Positions 41,583 to 50,382 of a DNA stretch of 64,000 nucleotides are shown piece by piece. The stretch is from assembly GCA_017935345.1 (NCBI GenBank), contig JAGBHU010000053.1, positions 1 to 64,000 of the forward strand. Direction: 5' to 3'. The first letter of the stretch is position 1; every line of letters starts with the position of its first letter. This DNA comes from Coprococcus sp. (GTDB lineage Bacteria; Bacillota; Clostridia; Lachnospirales; Lachnospiraceae). Position numbers and translations under genes: made by a program. Under the pieces are notes generated by a model that did no database searches, was not told where the DNA came from, and worked only from the letters and a program-made list of their open reading frames with translations.

Positions 41583-42335
41583 ATGAAAAAAATTATAAGT
41601 TGTATTTTAAGTATAGTGCTGATGATAGCCATAGTGATACAGCCAAATGTAAGTCAGGCAAAGGGAAATACCACGGAAGGAGAAACTTCTGTGGGTGCTG
41701 TACAGGTATCATCAGAAGTGAAAAAAACTGCTTCCGGTAAAAAAGTAAAGACTGTTAATATTACCATGTATCTGTATAACGGAAAAGAAATCGCTGTACC
41801 GAAAAAGCTGGCAAAAGCAAGATGGGTTGTGTCAGATAAAGACATGGTGATGGTAACGAAGGGAAAGGACAAGAAGAGCATTGCCCTTGATACCAAAGGA
41901 AAAACGGGCAAGTGTACAATTAAGGCAAAGCTTAATGGAAAAATAAGATATAAGATAAATCTGACCGTAAAGCGGAGAATAGCAAATAGGAGATATAAAG
42001 GAAATAAGGTAAAAGCAGTTTTATTAAATTTCTCAAACAGGACATGGATAATAACATACAGAATGTATAATGGTTCAAATAAGTATAAAGCTTATGGACC
42101 GACTCGTTATTTGCAGAAGTATGTTGATGGGAAATGGCAGTATGTACCATTGCAACGAGGTGGGATTGTTACAGGAAATATGTTTAGGGTGGAAGCACAT
42201 AAAAGTATTGTAGGATATTGCCGCCTGTCAGATTATTATGATACCTCTAAACTGACACCGGGAACATACCGCTTATATGTGCATTATATGACAAAGAAAA
42301 AATCGGATTCATATGTCAAGTTTAAGATTAAATAA
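41583..42335 (+). CDS. Secreted Ig-like protein of unknown function
   Basis: 250 residues. Signal peptide (MKKIISCILSIVLMIAIVIQ, cut after VSQA), then a basic beta-rich region resembling a degenerate Big2 domain (KLAKARWVVSDKDMVMVTK ... GKTGKCTIKAKLNGK) at ~60-130, then a second beta domain with Tyr-rich strands (STWIITYRMYNG, TPGTYRLYVHYM). No catalytic motif. GGGAGGGG precedes the ATG. It follows the FN3 remnant and has its own terminator. Confidence 0.65.
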   Translation: MKKIISCILSIVLMIAIVIQPNVSQAKGNTTEGETSVGAVQVSSEVKKTASGKKVKTVNITMYLYNGKEIAVPKKLAKARWVVSDKDMVMVTKGKDKKSIALDTKGKTGKCTIKAKLNGKIRYKINLTVKRRIANRRYKGNKVKAVLLNFSNRTWIITYRMYNGSNKYKAYGPTRYLQKYVDGKWQYVPLQRGGIVTGNMFRVEAHKSIVGYCRLSDYYDTSKLTPGTYRLYVHYMTKKKSDSYVKFKIK

Positions 42336-42351
42336 GTAAAAAAACAATATC

Positions 42352-42420
42352 AAAAAGCACCGATTGCAGCAGGATATGGATATCGGATAACCATCATCCA
42401 AGGCATAAGGTGCTTTTTTT
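42352..42420 (+). terminator. Terminator with large apical loop
   Basis: Outer stem AAAAAGCACC / GGTGCTTTTTT with a ~47-base interior, ending in eight T. Confidence 0.65.
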
Positions 42421-42576
42421 GCGGCATATGCATTTATGGCAAACGAACAACAACGGATTTAGGAAGAAAAATCTTTTGATTTTTGCAGATATATGGTAAG
42501 ATAAGAAAATACTGGAAATGGTATAAATGCAAAAGAAAATGCACAGAATATTGTGCTAATTTAAGGATATGGAAAA

Positions 42577-44010
42577 ATGGTATTTTCAAGTTTAATATTT
42601 TTATTTATTTTTTTGACATTAAATTTAATCGTTTATTTTTGTGCAGATGCTAAGAGCCAAAATAAGATTATGCTTATTTTCTCCCTTATTTTCTATGCGT
42701 GGGGCGGGCCAAGGTATCTGTTGCTTTTGGTAGGAGAAACCTTAATTAGTTGGTTTTGCGCATTGAAGATAGAGGAGGCAAGACAAAGGGGCGAACAGGA
42801 CAGACAGGTCAGGCGTTATCTTGTTTTGGAATGTGTAGTTCTTCTTGGTTTGCTTTGTATATTCAAATATCTTGGCTTTATGCTTGGAAATATAAATAAA
42901 CTGACTGGTTTTCCATCCAAGGTTCCGAATATAGTGCTGCCTATCGGTATATCATTTTATACTTTTCAGCTTATATCTTACGTTGCAGATGTATATCTGA
43001 GAAAAACATCAGCGCAGCCTGTGTTTTGGAAGCTGCTTCTTTATTCAAGCCTGTTTCATCAGTGTATAGCAGGTCCTATTGTAAGATATGAGACGGTAGC
43101 AAATGAAATAGATAACAGAAGAATTACCTCAAATGATATCTACATGGGTATCAGACAATTTTCAGTCGGACTTGCAAAGAAAGCCGTTTTGGCAAATTCC
43201 TGTGCATCTGCTGCAGATACATTACTTCCTGCAGGTGTAAAGAGTCTGTCCATGCAGTCAACCGCCGGTATGTGGCTTGGAATGATATTTTATATGCTGC
43301 AAATCTATCTTGATTTCTCGGCATATTCAGATATGGCTATCGGAATGGGACGAATGATAGGATTCCACTACAATAAGAACTTCGATTATCCGTATATCGC
43401 ACATTCTGTTCAGGATTTCTGGAGAAGATGGCACATGTCATTGTCCAGTTTCTTTAGGGACTATGTATATATTCCGCTTGGGGGAAGCCGATGCAGCACA
43501 ATGAAGTATGTACGCAATATGGTTGTAGTTTGGTTTCTTACAGGTCTTTGGCATGGCGCCAGTTGGAATTATATATTTTGGGGCTTATGGTATTTATTCT
43601 TTTTGCTTTTGGAGCGGTTTGTCATACAGGACAGATTTCCCAAAGCGGTTTCCCATCTCTATACCCTTATCGTAGTTTTGTTTGGATGGGTTATTTTTAA
43701 GTTTGAGAATCTTGGCGAGCTGTCAGTTGTATTTAAGGGAATGTTTGGAATCGGAACAAGTGGTTTTGTCAATATGAATGTCAAAACGGTATTTTTAAAG
43801 TATATATTCTTCCTGATATTTGCAATTATAGCAGTAACGCCGCTTGGAAAGAATATTCGTAAGAGAATGCTCGTAGAAGGCAGACAGAGTAAGGCAATGT
43901 TTACCTTTGCAAATATACTGGATATGGTTACACCTGCTATATTGGTAGTGATCTCTGCACTTGCTCTTGTAGGTGCAAGCTATAATCCGTTTCTTTATTT
44001 CCAGTTTTAG
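42577..44010 (+). CDS. MBOAT-family O-acyltransferase (AlgI/DltB-like)
   Basis: 477 residues, about ten or eleven membrane helices. MBOAT hallmarks: IGISFYTFQLISYVADVY, QFFWRRWHMS-like QDFWRRWHMSLSSFFRDY, and the catalytic His in TGLWHGASWNYIFWG. It moves an acyl group, usually acetyl, across the membrane to an extracellular polysaccharide. Paired with the DHHW protein that follows (gap 63 bases), it matches the AlgI-AlgX/AlgJ arrangement used for exopolysaccharide or cell-wall O-acetylation. No D-alanine (dlt) genes are near, which argues against a DltB role. Confidence 0.88.
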   Translation: MVFSSLIFLFIFLTLNLIVYFCADAKSQNKIMLIFSLIFYAWGGPRYLLLLVGETLISWFCALKIEEARQRGEQDRQVRRYLVLECVVLLGLLCIFKYLGFMLGNINKLTGFPSKVPNIVLPIGISFYTFQLISYVADVYLRKTSAQPVFWKLLLYSSLFHQCIAGPIVRYETVANEIDNRRITSNDIYMGIRQFSVGLAKKAVLANSCASAADTLLPAGVKSLSMQSTAGMWLGMIFYMLQIYLDFSAYSDMAIGMGRMIGFHYNKNFDYPYIAHSVQDFWRRWHMSLSSFFRDYVYIPLGGSRCSTMKYVRNMVVVWFLTGLWHGASWNYIFWGLWYLFFLLLERFVIQDRFPKAVSHLYTLIVVLFGWVIFKFENLGELSVVFKGMFGIGTSGFVNMNVKTVFLKYIFFLIFAIIAVTPLGKNIRKRMLVEGRQSKAMFTFANILDMVTPAILVVISALALVGASYNPFLYFQF

Positions 44011-44073
44011 AATTGTAAAGAGACAGATGTAGGTGCTGTTTGCAGCAGTATTGGTAATAGATTGGAGCTTGAA

Positions 44074-45468
44074 ATGAAAACGAAATTTACGAAAGAACAA
44101 AAGATGATAATGAAAAAATACCGGTCTATAGGAGTTTTGTTATTTTGCGCAGTGATGGCTATAGGCGGTATTGTCGGATGTCTGTTTTTCTTAAGACCAA
44201 GAGTGTCCGAAATGGAGAAACGTAAATTGACGGAATTCCCGCAATTTACGGTATCATCATTTTTGGACGGCAGTTATTTTTCCGAGGTATCTTTATGGTT
44301 TTCGGATACATATCCTATGAGGGATAAGCTTGTTGCAGCCGACCGGAAAATAAAAGGACTTTATGGAATCGAAGCTGATACCATGATGGTAGGTGAACAG
44401 GCTGAGGCAGACGAAATACCGGATATTACAAAGGAACAGCCATCTGAGTCTGCTACAGAGAATAAAACGACGGAGGAAGCTTCTACGGAGGATAAAACAA
44501 CGGAGGAGATTACCACCGAACAGGGCGAGATTAAGCAGGTGGAGCCGCCTGATGCAAAGGCAATGGATGAGGAATTTCAGAAACAGGTTCAGCAGAATCT
44601 TTATGTTAAGAATGGCTCAGCCTATAGTGTTTACTATTTTGTTCAGGATTCGGCAACAAAATTTATCAATGCCGTAAACAGAGCGGCGAGTGAACTGTCA
44701 GGAAAAACAAATGTCTACTGTATGTTGATACCAAACCAGTCGGGTGCATTGTTAACAGAAGAGGAACTGGATAATCTTGGTGGTTCAGACCAGATGCAGG
44801 CAATAGAATACTATTATAGTATGCTTGAGGGTGTTAAAACGGTTGACACTATCAAAACCTTAAGAGCCCATAAGGATGAATATATCTATTTCAGAACAGA
44901 CCATCACTGGACACAGCTTGGCGCATATTATGTATATGAGAATTTCTGTAAGACGAAGGGAATAACGCCTGTTCCTTTGGAATCCCGCAAGAGTTATACT
45001 TTTGAGAATTTCCTCGGAACATTTTACAGTACATTACAGAGTGAAGAGATGGCAAAAAATCCTGATACGGTGTATGCCTATATACCAAATGGTACAAATG
45101 ACATGACTTACTGGGACGAGGATGGTTCAGAACATGAATGGAAAGTTGTTTCTGATGTAACAGGATGGGCAGAAAGCTCACTTTATATGACATTTATTGC
45201 AGGTGACAGACCGCTTGAGATAATAGAAAATCCTGCCATTACGGATGGATCTTCCTGTCTTGTACTGAAAGAGTCATACGGAAATGCTTTTGTACCGCTT
45301 CTGGTAGACCATTACCAGACTGTATACGTAATAGACTACAGATATGCACAGGTAAATGTTCTTGATTACGTGCGTGAAAACCAGATAGATGATTTGATAT
45401 TAATCAATAATATTACAATTATTGGAAGTGAATCCGTAGCAGATACGATTGACGGGCTTCTTCAATAA
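44074..45468 (+). CDS. DHHW-motif (AlgX/AlgJ-like) acetylation partner
   Basis: 464 residues from the ATG at 44074, chosen because TTGGAGC stands just before it. One N-terminal membrane anchor (~18-42), a Thr/Glu-rich linker (~115-150, TTEE repeats) and an SGNH-hydrolase-like domain. The family motif DHHW is at residues 276-279 (RTDHHWTQLGAYY), and the later LVLKESYGNAFVP supplies the serine block. Such proteins take the acetyl group from the MBOAT partner and place it on polysaccharide outside the membrane. Lies directly after the MBOAT gene. Confidence 0.87.
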   Translation: MKTKFTKEQKMIMKKYRSIGVLLFCAVMAIGGIVGCLFFLRPRVSEMEKRKLTEFPQFTVSSFLDGSYFSEVSLWFSDTYPMRDKLVAADRKIKGLYGIEADTMMVGEQAEADEIPDITKEQPSESATENKTTEEASTEDKTTEEITTEQGEIKQVEPPDAKAMDEEFQKQVQQNLYVKNGSAYSVYYFVQDSATKFINAVNRAASELSGKTNVYCMLIPNQSGALLTEEELDNLGGSDQMQAIEYYYSMLEGVKTVDTIKTLRAHKDEYIYFRTDHHWTQLGAYYVYENFCKTKGITPVPLESRKSYTFENFLGTFYSTLQSEEMAKNPDTVYAYIPNGTNDMTYWDEDGSEHEWKVVSDVTGWAESSLYMTFIAGDRPLEIIENPAITDGSSCLVLKESYGNAFVPLLVDHYQTVYVIDYRYAQVNVLDYVRENQIDDLILINNITIIGSESVADTIDGLLQ

Positions 45469-45549
45469 TTGTTATATGTATAATCCCCCATTTTTTACAG
45501 ATACTAAGCTCACAACAGAAAAATAGCAGTTGAATGGAGGAAATACAAA

Positions 45550-46095
45550 ATGAAAGCAACAGGAATAGTCAGAAGAATAGACGACCTGGGACGTATCGTA
45601 GTTCCTAAGGAAATACGAAGAGTTATGCGTATAAGAGAGGGTGACCCTCTTGAAATATTTACAGGCAAGGACGGGGAAATCGTTTTGAAAAAATATTCCC
45701 CAATGGGCGAATTGTCATCATTTGCACAGCAGTATGTTGATGCAATATCACAGAGTCTTAATTTGCCCGTTGCAGTTGCAGACAGGGATACGATTATAGC
45801 AGTTGCCGGTATGCCTAAAAAGGAATTAGTAGGCAAATCTATCCACAAGGAGCTGGAGGATGTAATTAATGACCGTCAGGCAATTCTCGCAAAGAAAGGT
45901 GATACGAAGTTTATTAATATTACCGTGGATGATGCGGAATACGAGGGAGAGGTCGTTCAGACGATTATATCCGAAGGGGATGCTATTGGTGCGGTAATCG
46001 TGCTCAATAAGGATATGAAGAAAAACATGGGTGAGATAGAGCAGAAGGTGGCAGTCATAGCGGCGAACTTCCTTGGAAAGCAGATGGAAGGATAA
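45550..46095 (+). CDS. spoVT: Stage V sporulation protein T
   Basis: 181 residues. N-terminal AbrB-type swapped-hairpin DNA-binding domain (MKATGIVRRIDDLGRIVVPKEIRR) and C-terminal GAF-like domain (~55-178). SpoVT modulates sigma-G-dependent genes in the forespore. Length and sequence match Firmicute SpoVT closely. It stands at the head of the sporulation/division block, behind GGAGGAAA, and ends at the terminator at 46135. Confidence 0.93.
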   Translation: MKATGIVRRIDDLGRIVVPKEIRRVMRIREGDPLEIFTGKDGEIVLKKYSPMGELSSFAQQYVDAISQSLNLPVAVADRDTIIAVAGMPKKELVGKSIHKELEDVINDRQAILAKKGDTKFINITVDDAEYEGEVVQTIISEGDAIGAVIVLNKDMKKNMGEIEQKVAVIAANFLGKQMEG

Positions 46096-46134
46096 CAGAT
46101 ATACACATTTCATATGAAAGATGTGAAGAATTGA

Positions 46135-46174
46135 GGAAAAACAAGGCTTTTGGAATGAAAATCCTTGTTTTTCC
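46135..46174 (+). terminator. Terminator after spoVT
   Basis: Perfect 12-bp stem GGAAAAACAAGG / CCTTGTTTTTCC; the right arm supplies the T run. Confidence 0.75.
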
Positions 46175-46203
46175 TTGACAAATATAGGTATTTTAGGTAT
46201 AAC
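46175..46203 (+). promoter_or_regulatory. Promoter of hup
   Basis: TTGACA (46175-46180), 17 bases, TATAAC (46198-46203), directly abutting the spoVT terminator. An ~80-base leader follows. Confidence 0.75.
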
Positions 46204-46288
46204 TATATACGTTGAGGCGTATGGACGCCGGGAGTTATCCGGTTTAGCTCACCAGGATAATAAAAAGTTTTAAGAGGAGGAAGGTTCC

Positions 46289-46561
46289 ATGAATAAGACT
46301 GAATTAGTAGCAGCTATGGCTGAAAAGACAGAATTATCAAAGAAGGATGCCGAGAAGGCTTTAAAGGCTTTCACAGATGTAGTAGCTGAAGAGTTACAGA
46401 AGGGTGAAAAGATTCAGTTAGTTGGTTTTGGTACATTTGAGGTTGCTGAGAGACCAGCTAGAGAGGGTAGAAATCCTAAGACAGGTGAAGTTATGACAAT
46501 TGCTGCTTCAAAGTCACCTAAGTTCAAGGCAGGAAAGGCTTTAAAGAATTCACTTAACTAG
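46289..46561 (+). CDS. hup: DNA-binding protein HU
   Basis: 90 residues, standard HU length. Conserved GFGTFEVAERPAREGRNPKTGE forms the DNA-embracing beta arm with its proline tip (RNPKTG). It bends and compacts DNA as a dimer. Codon use is strongly biased (AAG, GGT, GCT), typical of high expression, fitting the strong promoter and AGGAGGAAGG site. Confidence 0.96.
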   Translation: MNKTELVAAMAEKTELSKKDAEKALKAFTDVVAEELQKGEKIQLVGFGTFEVAERPAREGRNPKTGEVMTIAASKSPKFKAGKALKNSLN

Positions 46562-46582
46562 TTTATAATAATTTAGTACTTA

Positions 46583-46616
46583 AAAGGTGTCGTATCGATT
46601 GTACGGCATCTTTTTT
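46583..46616 (+). terminator. Terminator after hup
   Basis: Stem AAGGTGTCGTA / TACGGCATCTT with an internal mismatch, followed by TTTT. Confidence 0.7.
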
Positions 46617-46664
46617 CGTTAGAGAGATTGATAAGTATATGTTGTGTACGATAAGGAGAATACT

Positions 46665-46904
46665 ATGAGATTGGATAAATATCTTAAGGTTTCAAGGCTG
46701 ATTAAGCGTAGAACCGTTGCAAATGAAGCCTGTGATGCGGGAAGGGTTATGGTAAACGGTAAGGTTGCCAAAGCATCATGTGATGTGAAGGTAGGCGATG
46801 TTATAGAGATCGCATTTGGAAATAAAAATGTCAAAGCAGAGATAACGATGATAGCAGATTCCACAAAGAAGGAAGATGCCAAAGAAATGTTTCGATATAT
46901 ATAA
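46665..46904 (+). CDS. rqcP: S4-domain RNA-binding protein RqcP/YabO
   Basis: 79 residues from the ATG at 46665 (AAGGAG seven bases before); the longer frame has no ribosome site. It is a single S4 domain: [26 protein letters not shown] and [16 protein letters not shown]. The family binds the 50S subunit and tRNA during ribosome-associated quality control (alanine or threonine tailing). The hup-rqcP-yabP order is conserved in Clostridia, which supports the call. Confidence 0.9.
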   Translation: MRLDKYLKVSRLIKRRTVANEACDAGRVMVNGKVAKASCDVKVGDVIEIAFGNKNVKAEITMIADSTKKEDAKEMFRYI

Positions 46905-46957
46905 TATTTGGCGACAGTTGGAGGGCAAAGAGCTGTAATCCTGTAGCTGTTATGTTG

Positions 46958-47021
46958 TAGGCTGCCTTATATATTGTTCTGCGGTATCTGACATTTGCAG
47001 AGCAATATATAAGGCAGCCTA
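46958..47021. repeat. Long inverted repeat
   Basis: Two 25-base arms (46958-46982 and 46997-47021) pair with one G-U around a 14-base loop. No T run follows, so it is not a simple terminator. It lies between rqcP and yabP. Confidence 0.75.
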
Positions 47022-47115
47022 CGGCATATTACCGGCATATTTTTGTAATGACCTTCATATACTTCTGTAAGTAGCTTAAGAATCATTCTTATGGGATATA
47101 AAGGAGTAGGCAATT

Positions 47116-47391
47116 TTGAATGATGGAAATAGATTGAAAAGCCACAGCTTATCACTTTCGGATAGAAAAAATCTGGCAATGACAGGAATTACAAAGGTTA
47201 TATCGATAGAACCTGAGCTGATTATAGTGGTATCTGAAATGGGACGGATTAAGATAACCGGTAAGGAGCTCCAGGCAACAAATCTTGATATGGATAGAGG
47301 AATTCTTGATATTTCAGGAAATGTCTCAAGCTTCTCCTATATTGGAGATAAGCAAAATGGTCAGTTTTCCTTAAAGCGGATGTTTCAATAA
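47116..47391 (+). CDS. yabP: Sporulation protein YabP
   Basis: 91 residues, starting at a TTG behind AAGGAG (spacing nine); the in-frame alternatives would truncate the family. YabP-type sequence HSLSLSDRKNLAMTGITKV then GRIKITGKELQ. A small beta-rich protein needed for spore formation in the mother cell, near the coat and cortex. The stop overlaps the yabQ start by one base. Confidence 0.9.
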   Translation: MNDGNRLKSHSLSLSDRKNLAMTGITKVISIEPELIIVVSEMGRIKITGKELQATNLDMDRGILDISGNVSSFSYIGDKQNGQFSLKRMFQ

Positions 47392-47771
47392 TGACTGAAA
47401 TGATAAGACAGCAGCTTCTTACATATGGAGTAAGCGTTTTATGTGGCATGGGAACAGGATTCATAATCGGAATCGCTCTTGAAATAAAAAAAGTAATTGG
47501 TGTAAAAAAAGTGATGATTGCAATCTGGGATATTTTGTTCTGGATTATGTTAAGTTGTGTAGTAGTTATTGTAAACTACATATATAGCGGCGGAGAGATA
47601 CGATTATATGTGTTTTTAGGAATTTTTTCAGGAATTTTACTATATTTTTGCACAATAAATTGGGTTGTGTCGAAAATAGTTAACTATATATTGTGCTTTT
47701 TGAAAAACGCTTTGAAAAAAGTGGTAGATGGTTCAAAAAAGCTTGTTGACATAATTTGCCGTAAAGAGTAA
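47391..47771 (+). CDS. yabQ: Spore cortex protein YabQ
   Basis: 126 residues, four hydrophobic segments (starting VSVLCGMGTGFIIGIALEI and IWDILFWIMLSCVVVIVNYIY) with a basic C-terminal tail. YabQ is a membrane protein required for cortex formation. Overlap with yabP (TAATG) and the following divIC gene give the standard yabP-yabQ-divIC order. Confidence 0.9.
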   Translation: MTEMIRQQLLTYGVSVLCGMGTGFIIGIALEIKKVIGVKKVMIAIWDILFWIMLSCVVVIVNYIYSGGEIRLYVFLGIFSGILLYFCTINWVVSKIVNYILCFLKNALKKVVDGSKKLVDIICRKE

Positions 47772-47808
47772 AATTATGTCAATATGTTTTGTTATGGGGA
47801 AGATTTTG

Positions 47809-48111
47809 ATGAACGGAAAGTCAGTAAAAAAGCGTAAACAATCGAAGATTTGTGGTTTTTTTATATTGCTGTCCCTATGTCTGTTGGCAGTAGTTATTTT
47901 TTATAGAGCAATGGGACTTCGGGAGCAGAAGAATGACCTCAAGGTTCAGGCAGAGGAGCTTGAACAGCAGCTGGAGGAAGCGAAAGACGAGTATAAGCAG
48001 CTGGAGGAGCATGAAGAGTATATGAAGACCAAGAGCTATGTAGAAGACGTGGCGAGAAACCAATTGGGATTAGTGTACCCTGACGAAATAGTAATCAGAC
48101 CTGAGGAATAA
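47809..48111 (+). CDS. divIC: Septum formation initiator DivIC/FtsB-like
   Basis: About 100 residues from the ATG at 47809 (GGGGAAG upstream); a start at 47776 is possible but has a poor ribosome site. One membrane segment (~17-36) is followed by a leucine-rich coiled coil (LKVQAEELEQQLEEAKDEYKQ) and the FtsB/DivIC C-terminal motif (VARNQLGLVYPDEIVI). It joins FtsL and DivIB in the divisome. Terminator at 48161. Confidence 0.88.
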   Translation: MNGKSVKKRKQSKICGFFILLSLCLLAVVIFYRAMGLREQKNDLKVQAEELEQQLEEAKDEYKQLEEHEEYMKTKSYVEDVARNQLGLVYPDEIVIRPEE

Positions 48112-48160
48112 CTCCAACCATATGGATTTGTGTTAAATAAATAGAGCATATGTCAAAATA

Positions 48161-48195
48161 AAGCGAGTGCGAATTTCAGCATTCGCTTTTTTTTG
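48161..48195 (+). terminator. Terminator after divIC
   Basis: Stem AAGCGAGTGC / GCATTCGCTT (one G-U) with a T8 tail. Confidence 0.85.
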
Positions 48196-48247
48196 TTATT
48201 GATGAAGCCTATAATTCTCACACTATACAAAATATGGAGGAGTCAGT

Positions 48248-50311
48248 ATGAATGAAAACAAAAGTGTGAAAAAATGGGTTATGTATGGATTCGGTTTTTT
48301 GTTCGGACGAGCTTTTTTATGGGGAATCAATCCCTTTGTGACTGCATTTTTTGCGGTGGCGTACATGCTGGGAGACAGCTCATTTGCGTTACTGATATCG
48401 ATAGCATTGGGAATGATAACGGCGGTATTGAACGGCGGTACGCTTAATGGTGAGATTTATATGTTTGGTGAATTGAATCCAAATGTTTATTACATAATAG
48501 GCAGGTATATTGCACTGATTGTTGTAGTGGCACTTATTATGAGCCTTCAGGTTATCAGAAAACGGAAATTATATGTTTTGCTGGCAGGTGCGGTATTTAC
48601 GGCATCATTTGTCAGTATAAGTCCATATATGGAGCTTTATTATGGCTTTTTCTATGCGGTTTCAGAAATGATGATAACAATGTGTTTAATACCTGTTTTG
48701 AATAGTGCATTTAAGGTGTTGATACATAATGACTACGATAAAAACCGATATAATGAACAGATGTTAAGTATTATGTGCATTTCGGCTATCTGTCTGTGGG
48801 GGATTCCGACGGAGGTGTTTGGAAAAGTCTTATTACTTGAAGTGGCAGCTTTATTGCTGGCGTTATATGTAATACATCGATATGGTGCAGGCTATGGTGT
48901 CGGGATAACCTGTATAAGCGGTACCATTATGGCAATCAGATGTGGCATACCGGAATATATAGGTACGTGCTTTATCATGGCGGTATTTGCCCTTGCGATA
49001 AGAGCGCTGTCTGGAAAAAGAAAATTCGGGACGCTGGCAGGCTTTGTGATAGGCGGGGTTGTAGCAGGACTTACCTATTTTGATTATTTTATCGGGGCTG
49101 CAGGACTAAAGCTATTGGGTTCCGTTTCTCTTTTGTATGCCGCTATTCCGCGAATGTGCCTTACAGTGAAGGACGGATATACGTTGGGTATCCATTCGGA
49201 AGCCGCTGCCATAGAGATGAATCGGATTACGGCAGAGAAGATTCGGGATATGGCAGGGGCATTTAAACGTATTGAATATACACTTGCAGGCTGTGGACCG
49301 GCTGCCGGCAGAGTAAGTTTGTCGCAGATAGGAGATATGATAGGAAGATTTTCTGAGAATCTGGAAAATGTCGAGGATGCCGGAAGCGGTTTGGACAGAC
49401 TGCAAATGAGACTTTCTGAGCAGGGGCTGGTTTTGCTGCATATGACGGTTCTAAGGAATGAACAAAATCATAAACAGTATTTTCTGACAGGCAGGACAAA
49501 TTCCAGACGTATCGTTCTTGCAAAGGAGGTTGCAGCAATATTGTCCGAGGAGTTCCATGAAAATATAAGAGTTGCCATGAATACTTCGGCAATTTTTTCA
49601 GAAAATGACAGAACCGTTACTTTTGAAGAAGAAGCAGGCTATAAATGCTACTACCATGTAAGACGGATAAAAAAATACGGCTCGCAGGTTTCGGGAGACA
49701 ATTTCTCGGTTAAGGAAAGCGAGGACGGCAGATTGGTTATCATGATATCGGATGGTATGGGGAGCGGCAGTCTCGCTGCGTGTGAGAGCGGCCTTTTAAT
49801 TGATACAATGGAAGAACTGATTGAGGCGGGATTTGACCCGCTATATGGCATATCGTTTTCGAATGAGTGTCTGTCCGAGAAAAACAACGGTAAGACGTTT
49901 ACCACATTTGATATGGGAATCATAGATTTATATGAGGGGCGTTTGAAATCCTATAAGCAGGGGGCGGCGGCTACCTACGTGGTACATGTTGGAATGAATG
50001 AAAATGATGTCGAGATTATCAGAGGAACGACACTCCCGATAGGGGTACTGGCACATACGGAATGTGATGTCTCTGAGGCGGAGCTCGGCCATGGGGATGC
50101 GGTTATCATGGTAAGTGACGGTATCTATTCCTGTGACAGACAAAATGATGAAGAAGATTTAATGCTCGATATACTGAGACATATCGATACGGGAAACAGC
50201 AGGGACATTGTTGAGGAAATCATCAATGAGATGTTATGTGCAAATGAGGGCAGTTTTCAGGATGATGTAACTGTTATTGCTGCGGTTTTAGAGAAAAATG
50301 AAACGCTTTAA
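48248..50311 (+). CDS. spoIIE: Stage II sporulation protein E
   Basis: 687 residues. N-terminal multi-pass membrane region (~12-300, about eight to ten helices), a central coiled segment (~310-400) and a C-terminal PP2C phosphatase domain with metal-binding motifs VIMISDGMGSG, FTTFDMGIIDLYEG and AVIMVSDGIYS. SpoIIE dephosphorylates SpoIIAA to release sigma-F in the forespore. It is shorter than the B. subtilis protein (827), as in other Clostridia. GGAGGAG precedes the ATG. Confidence 0.95.
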   Translation: MNENKSVKKWVMYGFGFLFGRAFLWGINPFVTAFFAVAYMLGDSSFALLISIALGMITAVLNGGTLNGEIYMFGELNPNVYYIIGRYIALIVVVALIMSLQVIRKRKLYVLLAGAVFTASFVSISPYMELYYGFFYAVSEMMITMCLIPVLNSAFKVLIHNDYDKNRYNEQMLSIMCISAICLWGIPTEVFGKVLLLEVAALLLALYVIHRYGAGYGVGITCISGTIMAIRCGIPEYIGTCFIMAVFALAIRALSGKRKFGTLAGFVIGGVVAGLTYFDYFIGAAGLKLLGSVSLLYAAIPRMCLTVKDGYTLGIHSEAAAIEMNRITAEKIRDMAGAFKRIEYTLAGCGPAAGRVSLSQIGDMIGRFSENLENVEDAGSGLDRLQMRLSEQGLVLLHMTVLRNEQNHKQYFLTGRTNSRRIVLAKEVAAILSEEFHENIRVAMNTSAIFSENDRTVTFEEEAGYKCYYHVRRIKKYGSQVSGDNFSVKESEDGRLVIMISDGMGSGSLAACESGLLIDTMEELIEAGFDPLYGISFSNECLSEKNNGKTFTTFDMGIIDLYEGRLKSYKQGAAATYVVHVGMNENDVEIIRGTTLPIGVLAHTECDVSEAELGHGDAVIMVSDGIYSCDRQNDEEDLMLDILRHIDTGNSRDIVEEIINEMLCANEGSFQDDVTVIAAVLEKNETL

Positions 50312-50382
50312 TTGTGAGAAAAGAATGAAATAACGGAGTAACTATCGCAAAGAGCCGCTATTTGTGATAAGATATAAATGTT

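Noticed and set aside
46136..46290. Riboswitch before hup
   Set aside because: The region is explained by the spoVT terminator, the hup promoter and a short leader with GC-rich stems; no aptamer motif.
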